A stretch of 6,243 nucleotides of DNA from contig JAIRUF010000132.1 in NCBI GenBank assembly GCA_031254555.1, positions 1-6,243 of the forward strand, given 5' to 3'. A program made the position numbers and the translations under genes. This document shows positions 1-6,243 of this stretch, in pieces. The notes beneath the pieces were generated by a model. It made no database searches and was not told the DNA's origin. It saw only the letters and a program-made list of their open reading frames with translations. Source of the stretch: Oscillospiraceae bacterium. GTDB lineage: Bacteria > Bacillota > Clostridia > Oscillospirales > Acutalibacteraceae. Numbering within the stretch: position 1 is the stretch's first letter; every line of letters starts with the position of its first letter.

Positions 1-169
1 AGTCTATACCATCCCTGGGTTTATCGGACATTGTGGCGTTACATAAAACCTCTGTCTCACCATATCTTATAAGGCATGACCCGCCGGCCAGCTGTGCCAT
101 TTTTCCTGTTTCAACAACCAGTTTCCTGCCCGCTAAGACCGTTTCAAATTTTCTGTAATCATCTAACAT
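1..169 (-). CDS. pnp: Polyribonucleotide nucleotidyltransferase (PNPase), N-terminal fragment
   Basis: PNPase is a cytoplasmic trimeric 3'-to-5' exoribonuclease that uses phosphate to release nucleoside diphosphates, and it works in mRNA decay. Only the first 56 codons are visible; the gene runs off the left edge. The translation begins MLDDYRKFETVLAGRKL and continues with VVETGKMAQLAGGS, LIRYGETEVL and KPRDGID. This matches the start of the first RNase PH-like domain of PNPase (family pattern FET-LAGR-L-VETGK-A--A-GS-L-RYG-T-VL). The ATG at 169-167 has AGAGGG at 175-180, five bases upstream, with a second AGAGGT at 181-186. The gene lies downstream of rpsO, its usual partner. No promoter of its own was found in the 194-nt gap, so it probably depends on read-through from rpsO. 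The catalytic second RNase PH domain and the KH/S1 domains lie outside the window. Confidence 0.95.
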   Translation of the reverse strand, partial: MLDDYRKFETVLAGRKLVVETGKMAQLAGGSCLIRYGETEVLCNATMSDKPRDGID

Positions 170-228
170 ACTATCCCTCTACCTCTTTTATATAATTTAT
201 TTCCACAGGAGGACTTGGGTTTAGCAAT

Positions 229-262
229 AAATAAAAAGCTTAAATCATCAAGCCCTTTATTC
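229..262 (-). promoter_or_regulatory. Stem-loop in the pnp leader, possible processing site or weak terminator
   Basis: Read on the minus strand, the arms at 262-248 and 243-229 can form 15 consecutive base pairs around a UGAU loop. Four of these are G-U pairs and only two are G-C, so the helix is long but weak. The 3' arm contains UUUUUAUUU, so an inner GCUUGA/UUAAGC stem followed by U's could alternatively act as a weak terminator. In E. coli a stem-loop at the equivalent rpsO-pnp position is cut by RNase III and used by PNPase to repress itself. A similar role here is inferred from position only. Confidence 0.45.
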
Positions 263-280
263 ACTGCTAACGCCCTTTAT
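252..280 (-). repeat. Duplicated 9-mer in the rpsO-pnp spacer
   Basis: The 9-mer ATAAAGGGC (minus strand) occurs at 280-272 and again at 260-252, spaced exactly 20 bases from start to start. The downstream copy forms most of the 5' arm of the pnp leader stem-loop. The upstream copy could pair with the same 3' arm (GCUUUUUAU at 239-231), giving two alternative helices. Function unknown; it may be a local duplication with no role. Confidence 0.5.
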
Positions 281-308
281 CCCCTTGATTAGGACAGACA
301 ATCTGGAA

Positions 309-353
309 CTAAAGCAAATACAGGCAGACCACGGTAGAGTACCCGTGCCTGCC
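309..353 (-). terminator. GC-rich hairpin after rpsO, probably a leaky terminator or 3' stabiliser
   Basis: Starting 10 bases after the rpsO stop codon, the minus-strand transcript has GGCAG (353-349), an unpaired G, CACGG (347-343), an 8-base loop, CCGUG (334-330), two unpaired bases and CUGCC (327-323). The following bases, UGUAUUUGCUUUAG, are only moderately U-rich, so termination should be incomplete. Incomplete termination fits the absence of a visible promoter for the downstream pnp gene. It occupies the place of the E. coli rpsO t1 terminator. Confidence 0.65.
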
Positions 354-363
354 CTTAGCGTTT

Positions 364-627
364 TTACTTACGTATTCCAAGCTTTGAAATTGTTGTACGA
401 TATTTTTCAATATCCTTTTTCGCAAGGTAATTGAGCAAGTTGCGCCTGTGACCAACCATTTTTAAGAGCCCTCTTCTGGAGTGGTGGTCTTTCTTGTGTA
501 TCTTAAGATGCTCGGTTAAATCGTTGATTCTTTTCGTCAGAACAGCTATCTGCACTTCCGGGGATCCCGTATCCCCTTCATGGGTAGCGTACTGCACAAT
601 AATTTCGTTTTTTTCTGCGTTGGTCAT
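364..627 (-). CDS. rpsO: 30S ribosomal protein S15
   Basis: S15 is a primary 16S rRNA-binding protein. It binds the central-domain three-way junction early in 30S assembly and contributes to an intersubunit bridge. The product has 87 residues, close to the usual 88-89. It shows the family signature throughout: [11 protein letters not shown] near residues 18-28, [19 protein letters not shown] at about 37-55 with the rRNA-binding HHSRRGL core, and RRNLLNYL at about 61-68. The ATG at 627-625 is preceded by GAGGTGA (634-640) at good spacing. It has its own strong promoter at 736-764 and a structured leader, so it can be transcribed apart from ribF. A hairpin follows directly after the stop. Nothing is missing or truncated. 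Confidence 0.98.
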   Translation of the reverse strand: MTNAEKNEIIVQYATHEGDTGSPEVQIAVLTKRINDLTEHLKIHKKDHHSRRGLLKMVGHRRNLLNYLAKKDIEKYRTTISKLGIRK

Positions 628-729
628 TTATAGTCACCTCATTTTTATATTTACTCCCGAAATCACAGGAAAAGGCAGGTGAAGACCATTTAAATGGTTT
701 ACTCCAAATCCCGAGAAATGGGAATGCGC
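628..729 (-). promoter_or_regulatory. rpsO 5' leader RNA with a possible anti-Shine-Dalgarno switch
   Basis: The leader runs from the predicted start of transcription (about 729) to the rpsO ATG. Three elements are visible on the minus strand. First, a small hairpin UCCC/GGGA (723-720 with 712-709). Second, an imperfect 28-nt hairpin at 705-678 built on the perfect palindrome ACCATTTAAATGGT (685-698), with mismatches near its base. Third, the sequence UCACCU at 682-677, an exact complement of the rpsO SD AGGUGA at 639-634. The UCACCU overlaps the 3' arm of the 28-nt hairpin, so hairpin formation and SD sequestration exclude each other. S15 is known to repress its own mRNA through leader structures in several bacteria. 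That S15 is the ligand here is inferred; no known Rfam S15 leader was matched. Confidence 0.55.
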
Positions 730-735
730 TAAAAT

Positions 736-764
736 ATTATAACATACATAATATTCAATGTAAA
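736..764 (-). promoter_or_regulatory. Sigma-A type promoter for rpsO (and probably pnp)
   Basis: On the minus strand TTTACA (764-759, five of six matches to TTGACA) is followed after exactly 17 bases by a perfect TATAAT (741-736). A TG one base before the -10 also makes it an extended -10 element. The predicted start of transcription is A or G near 730-729. It lies about 80 nt past the ribF stop and allows ribosomal protein S15 to be made at a higher level than the upstream flavokinase. The stretch 765-843 upstream of it is A/T-rich and shows no gene or convincing terminator. Confidence 0.85.
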
Positions 765-843
765 GCATATTTAAAGTGATATATAACATGATTGCCTTTT
801 ATTGTGTACATCCATTATATATCTTTATGATGCTTGCTTTGAG

Positions 844-1770
844 TCAATTTAAAACATGATTGAGCATGCTTTTAAAAAAATCCTCGGCGGCCTTTGCATC
901 CTTGTTTATTTGAGTTCTAAGATCATCCAGATCTTTAAACTTCAGCTCTCCCCTTAAAAACCGATGCAGACATATCTCTATTGACTGGCCGTACAAATTC
1001 CCCGAAAAATCCATTATATAGGTTTCACTGCCTAAGTTGTCAGTCCCAATTGTGGGGCGCACACCGATGTTGGTTACCGCCCCGTATTGCCTGCCGTTTA
1101 TTATGGCTGTTGACACATACACTCCGAGCTTTGGCACGGTCATATTTTTATTGATAACCTGGTTTATGGTCGGTGTGCCCAAGGCCCTGCCTCTTTTATC
1201 CCCGCCCACCACTGTCTCTTTATATGAAAAAGCCCTGCCGAGCATGTTGTTCGCGTCTTCGATTTGTCCGCTGGTCAGTGCTTTTCTTATCCTGGTAGAA
1301 CTTATAGTTTCCCCCTTATATTTAACAGGCGGCGCCACTTTAAGCTTTATCCCATACCTTGCGCATAGCTGTTCCAGCATCTTTGTGTCTCCTATTGCCT
1401 TTTTACCGAAATGATAGTTAAACCCACAGCAGATCCCGCATACGTTAAATTTATCTATGAGTATCTTCTCAAAAAAATCCGGCGCCTGCATATCCTTGAT
1501 TTCGTTAAAATCTATTGTGATAATATTGGCTCCTGTCTCTTCAAAAAGCCTTTTTTTAACTTCACCGCTCATAATCTCAGACGGTGCCTTGCCATACAGC
1601 AGCTTTTGAGAATGCTCTGCAAACAAAAGAATGCAAGCGTCTGCATTTAACTCCGCCGCCATACTGACAGCTGAGTCAATTACCTCCTTATGAGCTATAT
1701 GTAAACCGTCAAAATTGCCCAGTGCTATAACCTTAAGTTTACTTAAAACATCTTTGTCTGTCAGCGCCAT
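844..1770 (-). CDS. ribF: Bifunctional riboflavin kinase / FAD synthetase
   Basis: RibF phosphorylates riboflavin to FMN and adenylates FMN to FAD in the cytoplasm. With the chosen start it has 308 residues, normal for the family. The N-terminal nucleotidyltransferase domain shows GNFDGLHIAH (18-27), GFNYHFG (116-122) and SSTRIR (157-162). The C-terminal flavokinase domain shows GRALGTPTIN (194-203), GVYVS (216-220), NIGVRPTIG (234-242), the probable catalytic Glu249 in SETYIMDF, and LRGELKF (272-278). The third position of the HxGH motif is Ala26 rather than the usual Gly, and the flavokinase motif is GTPTIN rather than GFPTAN. The start at ATG 1770-1768 is preferred because AGAGGG lies nine bases upstream. 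The frame stays open further upstream, with ATGs at 1818 and 1836 and a TTG at 1842, but those have poor SD sequences and the added residues match no family feature. truB lies 75 nt upstream. Confidence 0.93.
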   Translation of the reverse strand: MALTDKDVLSKLKVIALGNFDGLHIAHKEVIDSAVSMAAELNADACILLFAEHSQKLLYGKAPSEIMSGEVKKRLFEETGANIITIDFNEIKDMQAPDFFEKILIDKFNVCGICCGFNYHFGKKAIGDTKMLEQLCARYGIKLKVAPPVKYKGETISSTRIRKALTSGQIEDANNMLGRAFSYKETVVGGDKRGRALGTPTINQVINKNMTVPKLGVYVSTAIINGRQYGAVTNIGVRPTIGTDNLGSETYIMDFSGNLYGQSIEICLHRFLRGELKFKDLDDLRTQINKDAKAAEDFFKSMLNHVLN

Positions 1771-1779
1771 TATTAAAAT

Positions 1780-1785
1780 CCCTCT
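1780..1785 (-). promoter_or_regulatory. Ribosome binding site deciding the ribF start
   Basis: AGAGGG on the minus strand sits nine bases before ATG 1770. It is the best SD-like sequence between the truB stop and the conserved GNFDG motif, and so favours a 308-residue RibF over the longer 332-residue reading. Confidence 0.6.
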
Positions 1786-1845
1786 GATTCTCGTTATGTT
1801 TCCTCTATCTATATCCATTCCGCTTATGATCGTCATACGCAATGA

Positions 1846-2736
1846 CTATAAATATAACTTTTTTACCTTTAGTTCATTATTGCTATCAGTTATTTCCCCG
1901 ATACCTAAAAATACATTTTCAGTGGAATAAACCCTGTACAGACCTTCCCCTAAAGGTTCCCGAAGCCTGTCCCGTAAAAGGCCGCCGCCATTGACAAATC
2001 GTGTTGCCTGAGCGCTAGTGACCGTTATTGAGTTAAAATTTGACAATATCTCTTCTATTGGAATTACAGCTTTATAAATTTCATCATCTTTTTTTAACTG
2101 CTCAAGCTGCTCTATTGTATAACTTTGTGAAAGCAAAAAACCGTTTGAGCCTGTCCTGCAAAGCTTGGTCATAACAGCGCCGCACGAAAGTTTATCACCT
2201 ATGTCTGAAATAAGCGTCCTTATATATGTACCCGCCGAGCATTCAACCTTTATTTCATACTCATTTTTATCCGGATCAAATCCTGATAGCTCAAGACTGT
2301 AAATACTCACCTTGCGCGGAGTCCGCTCAATTTCTATGCCTTTTCTTGCAAACTCATACAAGCGTACGCCGTCTTTGAGAATCGCGGAATACATAGGAGG
2401 TATCTGCTCTATTTCACCGCGAAACAAAGCAAGTACACTTTTTAAGTCGTCAGGCCCCGAATTTACAGGATAAGTTCCAGTTATTTCACCGGTTATATCA
2501 AGGGTGTCTGTTGTAAGTCCCAGACTAAAGTTTGCAATATATTCTTTTCTGCCCGAGGGCAAAAGTTCAATGAAGCGCGTGGCTCCCCCCGCAGCCACAG
2601 GAAGGACTCCCGTAGCCATTGGGTCAAGTGTGCCTGTATGCCCCGCTTTTTTCACGCCGAGTATCCCCTTAACCTTTGACACGGCGCTAAAGGATGTTAT
2701 GCCGCCTGGCTTATTAAGACAAACTATGCCTGTCAT
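1846..2736 (-). CDS. truB: tRNA pseudouridine(55) synthase
   Basis: TruB converts uridine 55 in the T-loop of tRNAs to pseudouridine. The product has 296 residues, a normal length. It begins with GIVCLNKPGGITS (3-15), followed by the catalytic motif GHTGTLDPMATGVLP (32-46) in which Asp38 is the predicted nucleophile. Further family blocks are FRGEIEQIPPMYSA (105-118), RLYEFARKG (125-133) with the conserved Tyr127, and CSAGTYIRTLISDIG (166-180). About 230-296 form the small C-terminal PUA-like domain (for example VNGGGLL and LGIGEI). The ATG at 2736-2734 has AGAGGTGA three bases upstream (2740-2747), and the nrnA stop is 14 nt away, so the two are probably transcribed together. All expected active-site blocks are present. 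Confidence 0.97.
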   Translation of the reverse strand: MTGIVCLNKPGGITSFSAVSKVKGILGVKKAGHTGTLDPMATGVLPVAAGGATRFIELLPSGRKEYIANFSLGLTTDTLDITGEITGTYPVNSGPDDLKSVLALFRGEIEQIPPMYSAILKDGVRLYEFARKGIEIERTPRKVSIYSLELSGFDPDKNEYEIKVECSAGTYIRTLISDIGDKLSCGAVMTKLCRTGSNGFLLSQSYTIEQLEQLKKDDEIYKAVIPIEEILSNFNSITVTSAQATRFVNGGGLLRDRLREPLGEGLYRVYSTENVFLGIGEITDSNNELKVKKLYL

Positions 2737-2750
2737 CGTTCACCTCTGTT

Positions 2751-3716
2751 TTATATGATACCATTTTCTATAAGAGCCTGTTTTATGTGCTTTAGCACTT
2801 CTTGGGTGGTTTGTTCAACCGACATGGAAAGCTCACATCCTGCCGCCCTGTTATGTCCGCCGCCGTTCATTTTTGCACATATTTCCGCCGCGTCTACAGG
2901 TGAGTGTGAACGAATCGAAACCTTGCATTTGCCATTCTCCCTCTCTCTTATCGTAACACCCACATAAACTCCCTCAACCTGCCTTGCAAGGGACGAGATG
3001 GATTCACTCTCCGTGTCGTCTATGCCGCTTTTTTTATACATATCCTGCGTGAGAGTCACAACTGAGCACCTGTCATTGAAAAACACTTTCATTCCGTCTA
3101 TGCACAGTTGCTGCAATTTTAAAAACGCAAGCGACTTTGACTCGAACATAACAGTGTTGATGCTTGAGCTTTCGGCTCCGGCATCCAGCATTTCAGCCGC
3201 TATTCTGTATGTCTGTGCCGTTGCGTTTGAGTATCTGAAACATCCGGTATCGGTTGAAAGCCCCGTATATATGCAGTTGGCGATATCTGTATCAATAGAA
3301 ACTCCCATCTCCAATATCACCTTATATATTATCTCCGCTGCTGCCCCGGCATATGAGTCAACACAGTTGTATTCTGCAAACATCTTGTTTGACCCATGAT
3401 GATCAATTGACAGGTTTATTATCTCACCGTATCTGTCCTCTAAATTTCCGCCTAAAAGCTTTATGTCCGCAACGTCTACCGTTGTTATAAAAGAGGGACG
3501 GAACTCCTGTATATCCAATCCATCCGATAAGTAAGAATATTTACTTGGTATATGGTCTGAACATATAACTCTGGCCCTTTTACCCTTTTGAATCAGGGCC
3601 CTGCAAAGCGCAAACGCACAGCCAAGCGTGTCCCCGTCGGGATTCATATGAGAAATTATAAGTATATCGTCATTTGAGAGTAGCAGACCGGCAGCTTTTG
3701 CGTAGTCAATTGTCAT
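2751..3716 (-). CDS. nrnA: DHH/DHHA1 family phosphoesterase, NrnA-like oligoribonuclease / pAp phosphatase
   Basis: Relatives in Firmicutes (NrnA/YtqI) degrade very short RNA oligonucleotides and dephosphorylate 3'-phosphoadenosine 5'-phosphate, and some members hydrolyse pGpG or c-di-AMP products. With the chosen start it has 321 residues, near the usual 310-325. The metal-binding DHH domain shows HMNPDGDTLG (23-32), an Asp at 81 in TTVDVAD, SIDHHGSN (103-110) and GLSTDTGCFRYSN (152-164). The C-terminal DHHA1 domain shows KVSIRS (265-270) and NGGGHNRAAG (284-293). The start at ATG 3716 is preferred because GGGTGA (3725-3730) lies eight bases upstream. ATG 3722 is only two bases from that SD, and the longer reading from 3782 overlaps rbfA by 77 nt and has no family similarity. 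The chosen start overlaps rbfA by 11 nt. The precise substrate cannot be told from sequence. Confidence 0.93.
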   Translation of the reverse strand: MTIDYAKAAGLLLSNDDILIISHMNPDGDTLGCAFALCRALIQKGKRARVICSDHIPSKYSYLSDGLDIQEFRPSFITTVDVADIKLLGGNLEDRYGEIINLSIDHHGSNKMFAEYNCVDSYAGAAAEIIYKVILEMGVSIDTDIANCIYTGLSTDTGCFRYSNATAQTYRIAAEMLDAGAESSSINTVMFESKSLAFLKLQQLCIDGMKVFFNDRCSVVTLTQDMYKKSGIDDTESESISSLARQVEGVYVGVTIRERENGKCKVSIRSHSPVDAAEICAKMNGGGHNRAAGCELSMSVEQTTQEVLKHIKQALIENGII

Positions 3717-4068
3717 CAACATTATCACCCATTGTATCTTTGATTTTTTTAGATATCTCCATTCCGTGTTCAATTGAGTCATCGGCTATAAATTTAAGTT
3801 CCGGAGTCTTTTTGATAGAAATACTGCGGCCAAGTTCCCTGCGAATATATCCGCTGGCTGATTCAAGACCCAAAACAGCGTCTTTAGCGCTTTTTATCCC
3901 CTGCAAGTCACTTACGTACACCTTGGCGTATGAGAGGTCACCGCTCACATCAACTCTGATGACTGTAAGCATTTTCCCCTGTACCCTGGGATCTTTTATA
4001 TATTTAATTATAGAAATTATTTCTCTTTTTATGTCTTCAGATACCCTGTGTATTCTATAACCAGCCAT
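3706..4068 (-). CDS. rbfA: 30S ribosome-binding factor A
   Basis: RbfA binds the immature 30S subunit and assists 16S rRNA 5'-end processing and late maturation, notably in the cold. The product has 120 residues, typical of the family, and forms a single KH-like domain. Visible family blocks are YRIHRVSEDIKREI (4-17), IKDPRVQG (24-31), VDVSGDLSYAKVYVS (39-53), SASGYIRRELGRSI (70-83) and KKTPELKFIADDSIEHGMEI (86-105). The short acidic tail DTMGDNVDDN ends at a TGA that overlaps the start of nrnA. The ATG at 4068-4066 is preceded by GGGAAGGT (4075-4082), and infB ends 22 nt upstream, the standard infB-rbfA order. Confidence 0.97.
   Translation of the reverse strand: MAGYRIHRVSEDIKREIISIIKYIKDPRVQGKMLTVIRVDVSGDLSYAKVYVSDLQGIKSAKDAVLGLESASGYIRRELGRSISIKKTPELKFIADDSIEHGMEISKKIKDTMGDNVDDN
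3725..3730 (-). promoter_or_regulatory. Ribosome binding site of nrnA, inside rbfA
   Basis: GGGTGA lies within the last codons of rbfA (Met-Gly-Asp), eight bases before ATG 3716. Its position supports the short nrnA start and suggests translational coupling with rbfA. Confidence 0.6.
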
Positions 4069-4090
4069 AAATATACCTTCCCAAAATCAT

Positions 4091-6243
4091 TTAATCTTCC
4101 CTGTATTCCTCAATAATAAACGCCTCTAAAACGTCGCCTTCTTTTATATCATTATATTTTTCAAGACCTATTCCGCATTCGTAACCGGACGCCACTTCCC
4201 GAACGTCATCTTTAAAGCGGCGCAGTGAAGCGATTTCATCCTCAGCTATTACAATGCCGTCACGCACCACTCTTATCTTTGAACTCCTAGTTATCTTACC
4301 GTCAAGAACATAAGACCCTGCAATTGTTCCCGAACTTGTGATCTTAAATACATTTCTAACCTCGGCTCTGCCAAGTTGTGCTTCCCTGAATTTAGGAGCA
4401 AGCATGCCCTTTATAGCCGACTCTATCTCCTCTATACAGTCATAGATGATGCGATACATGCGGATGTCCACACCGTGGAGTTCAGCGTTTGAGGCAGCCA
4501 CCGGGTCAGGGCGAACATTAAACCCTACAATTATGGCATTCGACGCGTTTGCCAGCATAACATCAGACTCGCTTACAGCTCCTACTCCTCCGTGTATCAC
4601 CCTTACGCGGACCTCTTCATTGGAGAGCTTTTCAAGATTCTGCTTAATCGCTTCCACAGATCCCTGAACATCGGCTTTGACAATAATGTTAAGATCCTTG
4701 ATCTGCCCCTGCTGTATGGATGAAAATAGGTTGTCAAGCGTGACTTTTTGATACACCTTAAACTGCTCTTCCTTTTGAACCTGCTTGCGCTGTTCCACAA
4801 GCTCCCTTGCCAGTTTTTCATCTGTTACCGCGTCAAAGGTATCACCTGCCTGCGGTGTTTCGGCAAGACCCATTACCTCAACGGGGACACACGGTCCCGC
4901 CTGCTGCACTTTCTTACCTCTGTCGTTTGTCATCACCCTTACGCGGCCGACAGCCGTCCCCGCAATAATAGCGTCGCCTGATTTGAGCGTGCCATTTTGA
5001 ACCAGCAGTGTGGCCATTGGTCCCCGCCCCTTATCCAGGCGGGCTTCTATCACTATTCCGCGGGCTGCCCTGTTCGGGTTCGCCTTAAGCTCTTTCATTT
5101 CGGCCACAAGAAGTATTGATTCAAGCAATTTGTCAATATTAAGCCTTGTCTTTGCGGACACAGGCACACAGATAACATCGCCGCCCCACTCCTCAGGTAT
5201 GAGCTCATACTCCGTCAGCTGCTGCATGATCTTGTCAGTTGCGGCTCCCGGTTTATCCATTTTATTGATGGCGATTATTATGCTTACCCCTGCGGCCTTT
5301 GCATGGTTTATAGCCTCAATTGTCTGCGGCATGATACCGTCGTCTGCCGCGACGACAAGCACAGCTATATCAGTCGCCTGGGCTCCCCTTGCACGCATAG
5401 ATGTAAAGGCAGCGTGCCCGGGTGTGTCTAAAAACGTGATTTTGCTGTTGTCTAATTTAACCCTATAAGCGCCGATATGCTGCGTTATACCTCCCGCCTC
5501 CGTATCGGTGACTGAGGTGTTTCTGATAGCGTCTAGAAGAGAGGTTTTGCCGTGATCGACATGCCCCATTACAACGACGACCGGATCTCTTGCAATAAGA
5601 TCCTTTTCGCTGTCTTCACTGTCGTCTATAATTCTTTCCTCTATTGTAACAACAACCTCTTTTTCAACTTTTGCGCCAAGCTCGGTTGCCACTATTTCAG
5701 CTGTTTCAAAATCCAAAACTTCATTTACGGTAGCCATAACACCCAGCGCGAAAAGCTTTTTAATAACCTCTGCCGCTGTCATTTTAAGCATTGCGGCAAG
5801 CTCACCCACCAGTATTTCTTCCGGCACGGTTATTACCATTTGTGGTTTTTTTGCCCTCTCCGCAGCTATTCTCTTTAGCCTCTCCGCTTCACTTTCACGC
5901 TTCGGAGAGCGCATTCCCTGCCTTCTGTACTGCTGGGATTTTTGCTTTAATTTTTGTTTGCTCACCACATTGTCGCCGGACTTACCCTTGCCTGTGTTAG
6001 CAGGGGCTATTTGTTCATATCTTTCATTGTATTTGTCAAGTTCCACATGGCTTGATCTTGTATTTATGGTCTTCGTAGAGCCCTTTGTACGGGCCTGAAG
6101 CGGTTTATTATCCTTTTTCTCATCCTTATTGAGAGGCTGTGCAGCAGATTTGGACATATCTGTTTTGGGGACCGGTTTTTGCGCTGACGACTTTGCGGCC
6201 GCCTTTTTGCCGCCGGCCTCCTCTTTCTTTGTATCCGGTAGCC
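4091..6243 (-). CDS. infB: Translation initiation factor IF-2, 5' end outside the window
   Basis: IF-2 is the GTPase that brings fMet-tRNA to the 30S subunit and promotes subunit joining. The reading frame stays open to the right edge, so 716 residues are visible and the true start is further right. Counting from the Met codon at 6157, residues 1-105 are a Lys/Ala/Gln-rich linker and 108-160 an IF2_N domain ([21 protein letters not shown]). The G domain has GHVDHGKT (198-205), AGGITQHIG (221-229), DTPGH (244-248), NKMD (298-301) and SAK (334-336). Domain II spans about 364-445, domain III about 490-580 and the C-terminal fMet-tRNA-binding domain about 588-688, with GYECGIGLE (658-666). The Met at 6157 is treated as internal: 28 in-frame codons precede it, it lacks an SD, and that upstream stretch (Lys/Ala-rich) continues the linker composition. 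All GTPase motifs are intact. Confidence 0.97.
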   Translation of the reverse strand, partial: LPDTKKEEAGGKKAAAKSSAQKPVPKTDMSKSAAQPLNKDEKKDNKPLQARTKGSTKTINTRSSHVELDKYNERYEQIAPANTGKGKSGDNVVSKQKLKQKSQQYRRQGMRSPKRESEAERLKRIAAERAKKPQMVITVPEEILVGELAAMLKMTAAEVIKKLFALGVMATVNEVLDFETAEIVATELGAKVEKEVVVTIEERIIDDSEDSEKDLIARDPVVVVMGHVDHGKTSLLDAIRNTSVTDTEAGGITQHIGAYRVKLDNSKITFLDTPGHAAFTSMRARGAQATDIAVLVVAADDGIMPQTIEAINHAKAAGVSIIIAINKMDKPGAATDKIMQQLTEYELIPEEWGGDVICVPVSAKTRLNIDKLLESILLVAEMKELKANPNRAARGIVIEARLDKGRGPMATLLVQNGTLKSGDAIIAGTAVGRVRVMTNDRGKKVQQAGPCVPVEVMGLAETPQAGDTFDAVTDEKLARELVEQRKQVQKEEQFKVYQKVTLDNLFSSIQQGQIKDLNIIVKADVQGSVEAIKQNLEKLSNEEVRVRVIHGGVGAVSESDVMLANASNAIIVGFNVRPDPVAASNAELHGVDIRMYRIIYDCIEEIESAIKGMLAPKFREAQLGRAEVRNVFKITSSGTIAGSYVLDGKITRSSKIRVVRDGIVIAEDEIASLRRFKDDVREVASGYECGIGLEKYNDIKEGDVLEAFIIEEYRED

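Noticed and set aside
207..212. AGGAGG on the plus strand as a ribosome binding site for a plus-strand gene
   Set aside because: No start codon with a meaningful open frame follows at proper distance. On the minus transcript the complementary CCUCCU pairs only weakly with the pnp SD, so it was not called an anti-SD either.
170..228. Possible separate promoter just upstream of pnp
   Set aside because: The A/T-rich TATATA at about 189-194 has no matching -35 hexamer at 16-18 bases and would start transcription within or next to the SD.
685..698. Perfect palindrome ACCATTTAAATGGT as a repressor operator
   Set aside because: It lies about 30 nt downstream of the predicted transcription start, inside the leader, and extends into a longer imperfect hairpin, so an RNA role is at least as likely. 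No repressor can be assigned.
765..843. Possible terminator after ribF
   Set aside because: No stable stem followed by a U tract is visible; the region is A/T-rich with only short, weak self-complementarity.
1037..1414. Long open frames on the plus strand opposite ribF, truB, nrnA, rbfA and infB (for example 1037-1414, 2998-3399, 3674-4060, 5010-5468)
   Set aside because: Each lies fully or largely opposite a well-conserved gene, has no recognisable protein motif and no convincing ribosome binding site. They are antisense shadows.
4603..4821. A 72-codon minus-strand frame inside infB in another phase
   Set aside because: It lies wholly within the IF-2 domain II-III linker and domain III coding region, has no family features, and the infB frame explains the sequence.
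5955..6157. Met codon at 6157 as the real infB start
   Set aside because: The frame is open without a stop for 28 more codons to the window edge, the upstream residues continue the Lys/Ala-rich linker, and there is no SD before this ATG.
6195..6202. GCGGCCGC (NotI site) near the right edge as a possible cloning join
   Set aside because: It falls within Ala codons of the infB linker and the frame continues on both sides; chance occurrence in Ala-rich coding sequence explains it.

Overview
The window is a stretch of conserved bacterial translation and RNA-metabolism genes, all read from the minus strand. In transcription order (right to left) they are infB (5' end cut by the window edge), rbfA, a DHH/DHHA1 phosphoesterase of the NrnA type, truB, ribF, rpsO and pnp (only the first 56 codons). 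This is the downstream half of the nusA-infB-rbfA-truB-ribF-rpsO-pnp cluster. A DHH phosphoesterase between rbfA and truB, purine-rich Shine-Dalgarno (SD) sequences, a small rpsO leader and the protein sequences all suggest a Firmicute, most likely an anaerobic Clostridia lineage. This placement is inferred from gene order and sequence style, not from a database search.

Right part (2751-6243): infB, rbfA and nrnA are tightly packed. The infB-rbfA gap is 22 nt, and nrnA probably starts inside the last codons of rbfA (11-nt overlap). truB follows nrnA after 14 nt. No promoter or terminator is visible between these genes, so they look like one operon entering from the right.

Middle (844-2736): truB is followed by ribF, whose best-supported start (ATG at 1770, SD at 1780-1785) lies 75 nt after the truB stop. 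The 216 nt between ribF and rpsO hold no gene. Positions 765-843 show nothing recognisable, not even a terminator. Positions 736-764 hold an excellent sigma-A type promoter, and 628-729 a leader of about 102 nt able to form competing structures, one of which pairs with the rpsO SD.

Left part (1-363): the 194 nt between rpsO and pnp hold no gene. They contain a GC-rich hairpin 10 nt after the rpsO stop, a second, mostly A-U hairpin, and a duplicated 9-mer. No pnp promoter was found, so pnp is probably expressed by read-through from rpsO.

Functionally, the genes cover initiation (IF-2), 30S maturation (RbfA, S15), tRNA modification (TruB), RNA decay from long RNAs (PNPase) and of very short oligonucleotides (NrnA), and flavin cofactor synthesis (RibF). 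No mobile element, CRISPR array, tRNA, rRNA or accessory system was found. The most interesting content is the regulatory RNA around rpsO and pnp; I do not see a new protein system here.
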